Origin: an uncultured Paenibacillaceae bacterium | Lineage (GTDB): Bacteria > Bacillota > Bacilli > Paenibacillales > K13 | NCBI GenBank assembly: GCA_913056365.1 | Contig: CAJXLT010000004.1 | Location: 124,001-188,000, forward strand | Direction of reading: 5' to 3' | DNA length: 64,000 bases | Shown: one piece after another, positions 1 to 7,676 of the stretch | Layout of the letters: every line of letters begins with the position of its first letter | Numbering within the stretch: the stretch's first letter is position 1 | Notes under the pieces: generated by a model | What the model saw: the letters and a program-made list of their open reading frames with translations, nothing else | Database searches by the model: none | Told to the model about the DNA's origin: nothing | Made by a program: the position numbers and the translations under genes

Positions 1-201
1 CAGGTTCCAGATGACTTGACTGCCCGTGAGAAGGAAGTGCTTCTATTAATCGCAGAGGGGAAGACGAACAAAGACATAGCAGAAGAGCTTCATATCAGCA
101 TTAAGACAGTGAAGACCCATGTAAGCAATTTGTTGTTGAAATTAGAACTGGAGGATCGTACACAGCTCGCTATTTATGCACACCGCAAAGGGTGGGCATA
201 A
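1..201 (+). CDS. LuxR-type response regulator, C-terminal end only
   Basis: This is the 3' end of a gene that begins before the window; the frame is open from the first base ([14 protein letters not shown]...). The 66 residues visible form a GerE/LuxR helix-turn-helix: the LTAREKEVL entry helix, then [21 protein letters not shown] as scaffold and recognition helix. This end is typical of NarL/LiaR-class DNA-binding response regulators, but the receiver domain lies outside the window, so phosphorylation control and target genes cannot be judged. It ends at a TAA 86 bp before the YugN-like gene and shows no coupling to it. Confidence 0.85.
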   Translation, partial: QVPDDLTAREKEVLLLIAEGKTNKDIAEELHISIKTVKTHVSNLLLKLELEDRTQLAIYAHRKGWA

Positions 202-286
202 GTTCTTGTATGTGTAGCAGACCGAGAGGGAATCCTATGCCAAACATCGCTAATGATCGATTACGAGACAAAGGGGTTTTGGGACT

Positions 287-697
287 ATGATACCGTTGGA
301 TTCCAGTCTAATTGACAGCACGATGTCTTATGAAGAGGCAAGTCATGCCTTGAAGCAACAAGCCTTCACACTTGGCGGCAATTGGGACTACGATCACGGC
401 TCCTTCGACAAGGCGCTTGATGATAAGCATCAAGTCTGGTTGCGGCTTCCATTCTCCGTTACGAGCGGTGAGCTGGAAGGGGACAGGGAGGAGCAACGTA
501 CAGAAATTAAGTTCGGGCAGCCATTCCTGCTCCGCCATGTGTATCAAGAAGGACTCGATGCGACAGCAGATTTCATGACATATTCGGGCCTTATCAATCA
601 GTTTCAAGACCCGGTTGATCCAGATGGTGAGCTAGGACCGGAATGGATGGATACAGGCAGACGTGTATTGAAAGAGGCTGAATCGCTTTTGAAGTAA
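287..697 (+). CDS. YugN-like family protein
   Basis: A 136-residue soluble protein of the YugN-like family, which is small, widespread in Bacillales and has no established biochemical role. Recognised by the run GGNWDYDHGSFD near residue 30, the central RLPF segment, FGQPFLLRHVYQEGL, and the NQFQDPVDPD tail, all in the order and length (about 130 residues) usual for the family. It has no signal peptide, membrane span or metal-site signature. The ATG is preceded by AAAGGGG at a suitable distance. It stands alone between the regulator fragment and htrA. The family assignment is firm; function is unknown. Confidence 0.85.
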   Translation: MIPLDSSLIDSTMSYEEASHALKQQAFTLGGNWDYDHGSFDKALDDKHQVWLRLPFSVTSGELEGDREEQRTEIKFGQPFLLRHVYQEGLDATADFMTYSGLINQFQDPVDPDGELGPEWMDTGRRVLKEAESLLK

Positions 698-760
698 TTT
701 TCAGGGAAGGGGCCCGTATCGTTATGCGATCGAGCTCTTTTTTTGCGGGAATGAGCGCTT

Positions 761-804
761 TTAAGTTTCTTTTAGTTCGTATTAAGGTATTTTTAAGGTA
801 TAAG
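761..804 (+). promoter_or_regulatory. Hexamer array and -10 before htrA
   Basis: Four related hexamers lie in one orientation: TTAAGT (761), TTTAGT (771), TTAAGG (782) and TTAAGG (793). They are 10, 11 and 11 bp apart, one helical turn each. A -10-like TATAAG (799) follows directly and no good -35 is visible. This is the layout of an activator-dependent promoter bound by an OmpR/PhoB-class regulator on direct repeats. The regulator encoded just after htrA is the obvious candidate; that link is inference. Confidence 0.5.
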
Positions 805-848
805 ATGCATGATAGAGACATAGCAAAGCTGAAAGGGAGGAATCGGAG

Positions 849-2402
849 ATGGAAGAGAAAGATAAGCAGAACCGCGATTACAGTAACTTTTTCTCAGAGA
901 AGCAGGAACTTTCGGAACAGAACCGATCCAATAGGCAAGAGGAAACTTTGATTGAAGATGCTTCACAGCCGAATGTAATAGAACAGCAGGAGAGGCAAGC
1001 GTATCACTATTATACGTACACCAGCAAAGCTGACGATAACGAACCCTCAGATGATCGGACAGCTTCTTCGGACGGTGCGAACGATTCCGTAGTGCCGGTG
1101 CCTGTATCGGCTAAGCCCGCACCTGCTGCGCCCAAGAAGCAATGGCAGGCAACACCGCGGAAGAAGAACGGCATTCGGCGTGTATTTAGCGCATTTTTGG
1201 CAGGTGCATTAGTCATGGGCGGCATGATGTTCGGAGCAGATCATTACAATGTATTCACCGGCGGTCCGGACGGAATGAGTAACGGAACTGCATCTGTGAG
1301 CGGCAGCGGTACCTTGGCAGCGGGTAACGGTGAAGGGTCAGGGGTGCGAACCGCCAATCTCGATGTTGTGAGGCCGAGTGACATAAGCGGTATTGTCGAT
1401 CAAGCAAGCCCGGCTGTCGTCAAGATTGAAACCTTCGTGCGAGGACGTGAGACAGGCGGTAACAGCATGTTTAATGATCCATTCTTCCGGCAGTTTTTTG
1501 GGGATGATTTTTTCTCTGGTCCCGAACCTGCCCCTCAGAATTCGAATGAACTACAGCCCGCAGGAATGGGTACTGGGTTCATCTTCGATAAGGAAGGGTA
1601 CATTCTCACGAATCAACATGTAGTTGGAGACGCTGATGAGATTCGCGTGTTAATTCAAGACTATAACGACAACGAGCCGGTTAAGGCTGAGCTTCTCGGC
1701 AGCAGTTATGATCTGGACTTGGCGGTGTTGAAGGTTGAAGGCGCGGATGAATTCTCGACTCTGCCGCTTGGCAATGCGGATCAAACCTCTGTCGGAGACT
1801 GGGTTGTAGCCATAGGTAACCCTTACGGGTTCGACCATACCGTTACAGTTGGCGTATTGAGCGCAAAGGAACGGCCGATCACGATTCCTGATTCACAAGG
1901 AACTAGGCAATATGAGCATCTGCTGCAAACAGATGCATCGATCAATCCCGGCAATTCAGGAGGGCCGTTGTTGAATTTGGACGGAGAGGTGATCGGGATC
2001 AATACTGCGGTGAACTCGCAAGCGCAAGGAATCGGGTTTGCGATTCCAACCTCGACGGTCACGCAAGTGCTGGATAATCTGAAGAATAATGAAAGTATTC
2101 CGAAGCCGTATATCGGCATCTATATGGCCGATTTGCAGGAAGGCTGGTTGCGTGAATTGAAGGTGGACAGCACAGACGGAGTCGTTATTCAATCGATCAT
2201 TGAGGGAAGTCCTGCGGAAATGGCCGGTCTTCGCCCGTATGATGTGATCTTGAACATTGACGGGGAGAAGATTGCCGATACGGAACAACTGTCGAAGGTC
2301 ATCCAGGACAAAGAGATCGGGAGCAAGGTGGAGATGACGGTATCTCGTGACGGTACGATGATGACGACTGTCGTGTCCATTGGCGACCAGAACGCTTCAT
2401 AA
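849..2402 (+). CDS. htrA: Membrane-anchored HtrA/DegP-like serine protease
   Basis: S1C-family envelope quality-control protease of 517 residues. Order of parts: a polar, Ser/Asp/Pro-rich cytoplasmic segment (1-105), one membrane helix (about 112-131), a Gly/Ser linker, the trypsin-like domain (about 180-410) and one PDZ domain (about 420-512). The triad is visible as His257 in TNQHVVG, Asp290 in YDLDLAVLK and Ser370 in NPGNSGGPL. A single PDZ and an N-terminal anchor match the Bacillus HtrA/YkdA group, here with a longer N-terminal tail. The ATG has GGGAGG 9 bp upstream. A two-component system follows after a terminator; in Bacillus subtilis htrA genes answer to CssRS, so this pair may have the same role. 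Confidence 0.93.
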   Translation: MEEKDKQNRDYSNFFSEKQELSEQNRSNRQEETLIEDASQPNVIEQQERQAYHYYTYTSKADDNEPSDDRTASSDGANDSVVPVPVSAKPAPAAPKKQWQATPRKKNGIRRVFSAFLAGALVMGGMMFGADHYNVFTGGPDGMSNGTASVSGSGTLAAGNGEGSGVRTANLDVVRPSDISGIVDQASPAVVKIETFVRGRETGGNSMFNDPFFRQFFGDDFFSGPEPAPQNSNELQPAGMGTGFIFDKEGYILTNQHVVGDADEIRVLIQDYNDNEPVKAELLGSSYDLDLAVLKVEGADEFSTLPLGNADQTSVGDWVVAIGNPYGFDHTVTVGVLSAKERPITIPDSQGTRQYEHLLQTDASINPGNSGGPLLNLDGEVIGINTAVNSQAQGIGFAIPTSTVTQVLDNLKNNESIPKPYIGIYMADLQEGWLRELKVDSTDGVVIQSIIEGSPAEMAGLRPYDVILNIDGEKIADTEQLSKVIQDKEIGSKVEMTVSRDGTMMTTVVSIGDQNAS

Positions 2403-2420
2403 GCGGCTGTTCACAGCAGG

Positions 2421-2449
2421 AATAAGCGGGGATTTCCTCGCTTATTTTT
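2421..2449 (+). terminator. Intrinsic terminator after htrA
   Basis: AATAAGCG (2421) pairs with CGCTTATT (2439), followed by a T run. It separates htrA from the two-component genes. Confidence 0.8.
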
Positions 2450-2514
2450 GCTGTATGAAGGAAGCTGTGCAGTCATGATATAATAAGAGCAAAGAGTGAA
2501 CGGAGGCTGGCGGT

Positions 2515-3201
2515 ATGCGCGAGTTGATATTAGTCATTGATGATGATGAGAAAATATTATCACTGCTGAAGCGCAGCTTGTCCTTTGAAGGGTACGAGGT
2601 GTTGACAGCGAGCAACGGTACCGACGGGCTGAAAGCGATGATCGATGGCGATCCTGCGTTAGTCATACTAGATGTGATGATGCCGCAGATGGACGGCTGG
2701 GAAGTATGCCGTCGTATTCGAGCTGCCGGCAGTCTGTCACCTGTCATCATGCTCACAGCGAAGGATGATGTGAGCGATCGGGTGAAGGGGCTGGACAACG
2801 GTGCTGACGATTATCTGGTGAAGCCGTTCGCCCTGGAGGAGCTGCTGGCGCGCGTGCGGGCGCTGCTGCGCCGTTCAGTAGGGGAGAAGCAGGCAGAACG
2901 CGTATTGACGTATGAAGATATTACACTAAATGTAGATTCGCGGGAAGTGGAGCGCGGCGGGCAGCGGATTGAGCTGACGACGAAGGAATTCGAATTGCTT
3001 CATCTGTTCCTGCGTAATCCGAACCGCGTGCTGGCACGTGATGTGATGATGGAGAAGATCTGGGGGTATGATTACAGCGGGGAATCTAATGTGCTGGAAG
3101 TGTATGTAGCTATGCTGAGGCAGAAAACAGAGGAGCACGGAGGCGGTCGTCTTATTCAGACGGTGCGGGGAGCAGGTTACGTGCTGAGAGGAGAAGCATG
3201 A
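2515..3201 (+). CDS. OmpR/PhoB-family response regulator
   Basis: A 228-residue two-domain regulator. The receiver has the acidic pocket IDDDE (9-12), phospho-acceptor Asp53 in LVILDVMMP, and Lys103 in DDYLVKPF. The winged-helix domain (about 130-228) has the TTKEFELL entry and the YVAMLRQK recognition helix, and ends RGAGYVLR. The ATG follows GGAGGCTGGCGGT. The sensor kinase starts 4 bp after its stop, so the two are co-transcribed and partners. Position next to htrA suggests an envelope-stress circuit; the hexamer array upstream of htrA is a plausible target. The call as a specific orthologue (CssR or other) is not supported by sequence alone. Confidence 0.92.
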   Translation: MRELILVIDDDEKILSLLKRSLSFEGYEVLTASNGTDGLKAMIDGDPALVILDVMMPQMDGWEVCRRIRAAGSLSPVIMLTAKDDVSDRVKGLDNGADDYLVKPFALEELLARVRALLRRSVGEKQAERVLTYEDITLNVDSREVERGGQRIELTTKEFELLHLFLRNPNRVLARDVMMEKIWGYDYSGESNVLEVYVAMLRQKTEEHGGGRLIQTVRGAGYVLRGEA

Positions 3202-3205
3202 CAGC

Positions 3206-4762
3206 ATGACGATTCGAATGAGGCTGACCATTTGGTATACGAGTGTGTTGGCTGTTACTTTAATTGTGTTCGGCACAGCCCTTTATTTTTTCCTAGAACA
3301 ATCCTCGCTGCAGCAGTATGAAGATAATATTACAAGACAAGTGAATGAAGTTGGCCAGAGGCTGGAATATGCCCGCGTTGTTACGCCGAACGGTGTGCGC
3401 TTCCTGATGCAATTGGATGACACGGATACGTTATTGACGCAAGGAATTTATTTGCGATTGGTGAACTTGACGAATCTGCAGGTGAGCCAGTCTAGCAACA
3501 CACTTGCACATCGGGTTGAACTTGAGCTGTCAGAGGACACGTTGGACGAGCTGGAACAAGGCAAGAGCGGATTTCTTGAGGAAGACAGCCTGCTAGTAAG
3601 GGATGAGCGTTACCCGTTCTTGGTGCATCACCAGCCATTATATTTGGGTGAACGAATGGTAGGGGTATTGCAGGCCGCTGTGCTCATACAGGATCACCAC
3701 GAATTTCTGAGCACGGTTCGCTGGTTGCTGATTTCTGCTGTAGCTATTACGATACTTGCTGCCTTCTCGCTTGGCTGGTTCCTAGCGAGGAAAGCGCTCG
3801 CCCCGATCGAGCATATGATTGCGGCAACGGACAAAATCGAGATCAGTGATGATCTGCAACGCCGCATTTCGTACAAGGGTCCGAAGGATGAGATCGGGCG
3901 ACTGACAGGGAAGATCAACGGCATGCTGGATCGAATCGAAACGACCTATCGGGAGCTGGAAGGAGCGTATAAGCTGCAGCGGCGATTCGTATCGGATGCT
4001 TCGCATGAATTGCGCACGCCATTAACGACGATTCGCGGCAATGTGGATCTGCTGGAGAAGATGTGGGCGCGCCATCAAGCAGATGCAAAGCTGTCTGAAG
4101 GTAAGCCGATTGAAGGACACAGAGAAGACGGCGAGCAGGTTGGAGACGTGATGCCGAATGATCAGCAGTTAGACATGTCGCTCGAATCGATGCGGGACAT
4201 CGCTGCGGAAGCAGAGCGGATGAGCAGGCTCGTGAATGATCTGCTGTCCCTTGCAAGAGCGGATGCCGGTCAAAGTATGCAGCGCCAAGAACTTTATCTG
4301 TTGCCGCTAGTTGAAGATGTAGTGCGTCGAGCGGCGTTTCTGGACCGGCAAGCGGAGTGGAGACACGGGGAGCTTGCAGCGCTGAAAGGCGTGAAGGTGG
4401 TCGGGCATAAGGATTACTTGCAGCAGATGCTGTTCATCTTCATCGACAACGCCTTCAAGTATACGGATGAAGGAACGGTTGAGTTGACCGCGGTGAAGCA
4501 GGGGAATCAGATCGGATTACAGCTTGCAGATACAGGCATCGGGATGAGTGAGGAAGAGCTTCCTCATATATTCGAGCGATTTTACAGAGCGGACATCTCG
4601 CGCGGGTTGACAGCGGGCACAGGACTCGGTCTGTCGATTGCGAAGTGGATTATTGACGAACACCGCGGCCGGGTGGATGTAGCGACAGCTAAGGGGAAAG
4701 GAACACGATTTACAATTTGGCTGCCTATTGCCACTGTTACTGATATGCCTGAGGACGTTTGA
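3206..4762 (+). CDS. HAMP-domain sensor histidine kinase
   Basis: A 518-residue membrane kinase partner of the preceding regulator. A membrane helix lies at about 10-30, an extracytoplasmic sensor domain at 31-170, a second helix at about 173-193, then HAMP, DHp with His267 in VSDASHELRTPL, and an ATP-binding domain with N-box DNAFKYT, G1 DTGIGM and G2 GTGLGLSIAKW. Unusual: the turn between the two DHp helices carries about 35 to 40 extra polar residues (roughly 288-325, rich in Glu, Asp and Gly), where most kinases have a short loop. The reading frame is intact through it. The gene ends with TGA overlapping the ispH promoter. No known ligand can be read from the sensor domain. Confidence 0.92.
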   Translation: MTIRMRLTIWYTSVLAVTLIVFGTALYFFLEQSSLQQYEDNITRQVNEVGQRLEYARVVTPNGVRFLMQLDDTDTLLTQGIYLRLVNLTNLQVSQSSNTLAHRVELELSEDTLDELEQGKSGFLEEDSLLVRDERYPFLVHHQPLYLGERMVGVLQAAVLIQDHHEFLSTVRWLLISAVAITILAAFSLGWFLARKALAPIEHMIAATDKIEISDDLQRRISYKGPKDEIGRLTGKINGMLDRIETTYRELEGAYKLQRRFVSDASHELRTPLTTIRGNVDLLEKMWARHQADAKLSEGKPIEGHREDGEQVGDVMPNDQQLDMSLESMRDIAAEAERMSRLVNDLLSLARADAGQSMQRQELYLLPLVEDVVRRAAFLDRQAEWRHGELAALKGVKVVGHKDYLQQMLFIFIDNAFKYTDEGTVELTAVKQGNQIGLQLADTGIGMSEEELPHIFERFYRADISRGLTAGTGLGLSIAKWIIDEHRGRVDVATAKGKGTRFTIWLPIATVTDMPEDV

Positions 4763-4788
4763 CAAAGCGTTTGGCATCAGCCTACACT
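4759..4788 (+). promoter_or_regulatory. Sigma-A promoter for ispH
   Basis: TTGACA (4759), 18-bp spacer, TACACT (4783). It overlaps the kinase stop codon and would give ispH its own transcript. Confidence 0.65.
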
Positions 4789-4823
4789 AGAAGAGAAGCC
4801 GAAACAGAAAGGCGTGAACGTCT

Positions 4824-5771
4824 ATGGAAGTTGTGAAGATATCACCGCGCGGCTACTGCTACGGTGTCGTAGATGCGATGGTGCTTGCCATGCAGACAGC
4901 GAAGAATTTAGACCTGCCAAGACCGATCTATATATTAGGAATGATTGTGCATAACAAGCATGTTACGGATGCCTTCGAGAAGGAAGGGATCGTTACATTG
5001 GATGGTGAGAATCGGTTGGATATATTGGAGAAAGTCGATCGTGGCACGGTTATTTTTACAGCCCACGGCGTGTCGCCTGAAGTGCGTAAGATTGCCCGAG
5101 ACAAGGGTCTGACCGTTGTGGACGCGACTTGTCCGGATGTAACCCGCACGCATGACTTGATTCGGGAGAAGGCCGCTGACGGCTATGCAATCATATATAT
5201 TGGGAAGAAAGGTCACCCTGAACCGGAAGGTGCATGTGGGATTGCGCCGGATCATGTTCATCTCATTGAGCGTGAAGAGGAGATTGATCAGCTTCACTTG
5301 ACTGCCGAACGGATCATTATTACGAATCAGACGACGATGAGTCAATGGGATATTCGCCATATTATGAACCGGTTGTTAAGTAAATTTCCATCTGCAGAAA
5401 TTCATAATGAAATATGCTTGGCGACACAAGTTCGGCAAGAAGCAGTAGCAGAGCAAGCCAAGGCATGTGATCTGGTCATCGTTGTAGGCGATCCACGGAG
5501 CAATAACTCGAACCGGCTGGCACAGGTATCGCAGGAAATTGCCGGCGTCCGCGCCTATCGCGTAGCCGATGTGACAGAGGTGGAGACGAGCTGGTTGCTG
5601 CATGCGAGGAAGGTTGGCGTCACGTCAGGAGCATCAACGCCAACCCCAATCACCAAAGAAGTGATTGCTTATTTGGAACAGTTCAATCCGGAAGATTCGG
5701 CAACATGGAAGATGGCGCGCACTGTAGATATGAACCGACTGCTGCCTAGAGCGAAGCAGAAAGCGACCTGA
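4824..5771 (+). CDS. ispH: 4-hydroxy-3-methylbut-2-enyl diphosphate reductase
   Basis: IspH (LytB) catalyses the last step of the MEP isoprenoid pathway, reducing HMBPP to IPP and DMAPP with a [4Fe-4S] cluster. At 315 residues it has normal length. The three cluster cysteines are in place: Cys12 in GYCYGVV, Cys103 in DATCPDVT and Cys198 in [10 protein letters not shown]. Substrate-binding signatures [21 protein letters not shown] and the Asn-rich RSNNSNRL are present. Own promoter upstream and terminator downstream indicate a single-gene unit. Confidence 0.97.
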   Translation: MEVVKISPRGYCYGVVDAMVLAMQTAKNLDLPRPIYILGMIVHNKHVTDAFEKEGIVTLDGENRLDILEKVDRGTVIFTAHGVSPEVRKIARDKGLTVVDATCPDVTRTHDLIREKAADGYAIIYIGKKGHPEPEGACGIAPDHVHLIEREEEIDQLHLTAERIIITNQTTMSQWDIRHIMNRLLSKFPSAEIHNEICLATQVRQEAVAEQAKACDLVIVVGDPRSNNSNRLAQVSQEIAGVRAYRVADVTEVETSWLLHARKVGVTSGASTPTPITKEVIAYLEQFNPEDSATWKMARTVDMNRLLPRAKQKAT

Positions 5772-5781
5772 AATCGGAGGG

Positions 5782-5813
5782 GGAATCGGCTCTTAGCCGA
5801 TTCCTCTTCCGTT
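5782..5813 (+). terminator. Hairpin after ispH
   Basis: GGAATCGGCT and AGCCGATTCC form a 10-bp stem with a 3-base loop (5782-5804), extendable by flanking G/C-rich bases. Only a short T-rich tail follows, so termination may be partial. Confidence 0.65.
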
Positions 5814-5838
5814 GCCTCACACAATATCGAAAAAAGCC

Positions 5839-5867
5839 TTGACCGAATGGAATGCGGCGAGTATAGT
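5839..5867 (+). promoter_or_regulatory. Sigma-A promoter for DAHP synthase gene
   Basis: TTGACC (5839), 17-bp spacer, TATAGT (5862). A 110-base leader separates it from the start codon. Confidence 0.6.
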
Positions 5868-5899
5868 AGTATGTATCAATATTTACTTTAGCGCTTAAA

Positions 5900-5927
5900 A
5901 GCGTATAAGCGTCACAGCGTATAAGCG
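5900..5927 (+). repeat. 12-bp direct repeat in the DAHP synthase leader
   Basis: AGCGTATAAGCG occurs at 5900 and again at 5916, period 16. The flanks GCGCTTAA and TTAAGTGC can pair, so the transcribed leader may fold. No T-box or tryptophan-type leader peptide was recognised. Confidence 0.5.
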
Positions 5928-5977
5928 GTTAAGTGCGAAAGGGAATGCGGAAGTATACAGGAAAAGGAGAGAGTACA

Positions 5978-7075
5978 ATGATCGCAATAACTTCAAGCCA
6001 TACTACCGACGAGCGTATTCAGGAGATCGTTCAGCATATTGAGAGGTTCGGCGTTGCGGCGCATGTGTCCAAGGGGACAGACCGCACTGTTATAGGGATT
6101 ATCGGCCAGGCAGACTCTGCACTTGCTGAGCAGCTGCGAGCGATGAAAGATGTGGAGAACGTCATTAAGATTTCGAAATCATACAAATTAGCGAGCCGTG
6201 ATTTCCATCCGGACAATACCGTCATTAAGATCAAGGACGTAGAGATCGGCGGAGATCAGCTTGTCGTGATGGGCGGACCATGCGCGGTGGAATCACCGGA
6301 GCAAATCGACTTGATCGCTCGCTTAGTGAAGGCAGCAGGCGGCCAAGTGTTGCGCGGAGGCGCCTTCAAGCCGCGTACAGGTCCATACAGCTTCCAAGGC
6401 GTAGGTGTCGAAGGCTTGGAGATGATGGCGGAGGCTGGCAAGAAGCATGGACTGCTGACGATAACGGAAGTGATGACGCCGGAATACGTAGATATTTGCG
6501 CTGAGCATGCTGACATACTGCAAGTGGGCACACGCAATATGCAAAATTTCGACTTGCTCCGCAAGCTGGGCTCGATTCAGACACCGGTGCTGCTGAAGCG
6601 CGGCTTCAGCTCGACTTATGACGAGTTCCTGAATGCAGCTGAATACATTCTGGCAGGCGGCAATCCGAATGTGATGCTGTGCGAGCGAGGAATTCGCACA
6701 TTCGAATCCTATACGCGCAACACATTGGATCTATCTGCTGTGCCGGTATTGCAGTCGCTCAGCCACTTGCCGGTCATTGCTGATCCTAGCCATGGCACTG
6801 GACGCCGTGAGCTGGTTGAACCAATGTGCCGCGCCTCTGTTGCAGCCGGTGCAGACGGTCTCATTATCGAGATGCATAACGATCCAGACAACTCCATGAC
6901 AGGCGATGGTGTACAGTCCTTGTTCCCGGATCAATTCGCCAATCTGCTCGTTGATCTGGAGAAGCTCGGTGCCGTGCTTGGCAGGAAGTTCGATACACCG
7001 AAGCAGCGGATCGTTCGCGGAGAAGATGCAGCAAGCTGGTTGACAGAGAGTGAGCTAGCGGCTGCTGGACGGTAA
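5978..7075 (+). CDS. aroF: 3-deoxy-7-phosphoheptulonate synthase
   Basis: DAHP synthase, first enzyme of the shikimate pathway, condensing PEP and erythrose 4-phosphate. About residues 1-75 form a ferredoxin/ACT-like regulatory domain (MIAITSSHTTDERIQ...), and the rest is the TIM-barrel catalytic domain with GGPCAVES, RGGAFKPRTGPYSFQG, QVGTRNMQN, LLKRG and DPSHGTGRR. This is the Thermotoga-type AroF lacking a chorismate mutase domain. I start at the ATG at 5978 (365 residues) because GGAGAG lies 8 bp before it; a GTG 45 bp upstream in frame has no ribosome site. The N-terminal domain in this class mediates tyrosine or phenylalanine inhibition; that is family knowledge. Confidence 0.95.
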   Translation: MIAITSSHTTDERIQEIVQHIERFGVAAHVSKGTDRTVIGIIGQADSALAEQLRAMKDVENVIKISKSYKLASRDFHPDNTVIKIKDVEIGGDQLVVMGGPCAVESPEQIDLIARLVKAAGGQVLRGGAFKPRTGPYSFQGVGVEGLEMMAEAGKKHGLLTITEVMTPEYVDICAEHADILQVGTRNMQNFDLLRKLGSIQTPVLLKRGFSSTYDEFLNAAEYILAGGNPNVMLCERGIRTFESYTRNTLDLSAVPVLQSLSHLPVIADPSHGTGRRELVEPMCRASVAAGADGLIIEMHNDPDNSMTGDGVQSLFPDQFANLLVDLEKLGAVLGRKFDTPKQRIVRGEDAASWLTESELAAAGR

Positions 7076-7119
7076 TTTGTTGCTGCTCGATAGAAGTGCA
7101 TACTGACTTGATTTACAAC

Positions 7120-7167
7120 AACACCGTTTCTTGGATGGGATTCATTCCGTTCGAGGAGCGGTGTTTT
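7120..7167 (+). terminator. Terminator after aroF
   Basis: AACACCG (7120) pairs with CGGTGTT (7159) across a long, partly structured loop, followed by TTTT. Confidence 0.55.
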
Positions 7168-7292
7168 GCTTATTGGCGCATTCGAACCGATTTAGCAGCC
7201 GCATGCTGCATGCTGGCAGAACGATAAAAGGGGAGGAATAGCGGTAATGAACGGTCTTAGTGTACTAAGGTCGGCAGTGTGTAATTGGATTA

Positions 7293-7422
7293 GCGGGTAG
7301 TACTGGTCTTATTGATACGGTTCATGCATGAAATGCAGAACCAGGCATCGAATATGACCAGAATAGTCCGCTATATGCGACGGATGCTTCATTACATGAG
7401 AGGTAAGACCACGAAGTTCCGC
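7293..7422 (+). repeat. Intergenic paired element, copy A
   Basis: The 600-bp gap between aroF and glnA holds this element. GGTCTTA (7305-7311) is matched by the inverted TAAGACC (7404-7410); the outer edges span exactly 106 bp. Exactly 12 bp outside each lies a GCGG(G/A) core (7293 and, inverted, to 7422), giving 130 bp. A third weaker half-site, TATGACC followed by 12 bp to CCGC, lies inside at 7353-7371, 51 bp from the right half-site. Two more copies with the same geometry occur at 36361 and 37455. Base composition and interior sequence differ between copies. Nothing else coding was seen in 7076-7520. Confidence 0.7.
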
Positions 7423-7524
7423 AATTTCATATCAAGCTATCATGGCATGACTATAGCTTGAAGGGAAATAAGATGGATAATAGAGAATGAATGAAGACTG
7501 TTAAGGCTAAGATAACTGAAATTA

Positions 7525-7541
7525 TGTAAGGGAATATGACA
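7525..7541 (+). promoter_or_regulatory. GlnR/TnrA box upstream of glnA
   Basis: TGTAA, 7 bp, TGACA is a full match to the Bacillales nitrogen box TGTNA-N7-TNACA. It sits about 30 bp before the -35, a position used for GlnR/TnrA control. Confidence 0.7.
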
Positions 7542-7570
7542 TGAAAATTTAAAAATACCTGACATGAGTA

Positions 7571-7599
7571 TTGACGCAATTTGCGATGCCGTTTATAAT
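7571..7599 (+). promoter_or_regulatory. Sigma-A promoter of glnA
   Basis: TTGACG (7571), 17-bp spacer, perfect TATAAT (7594). Start codon is 78 bp below the -10. Confidence 0.8.
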
Positions 7600-7676
7600 A
7601 ACGTCTATAAACGTCAAAAACTTGAACGATTACCTGCTTGAGCAAGGTTAATGTTCGGAATTTAGGAGGAGTTACC

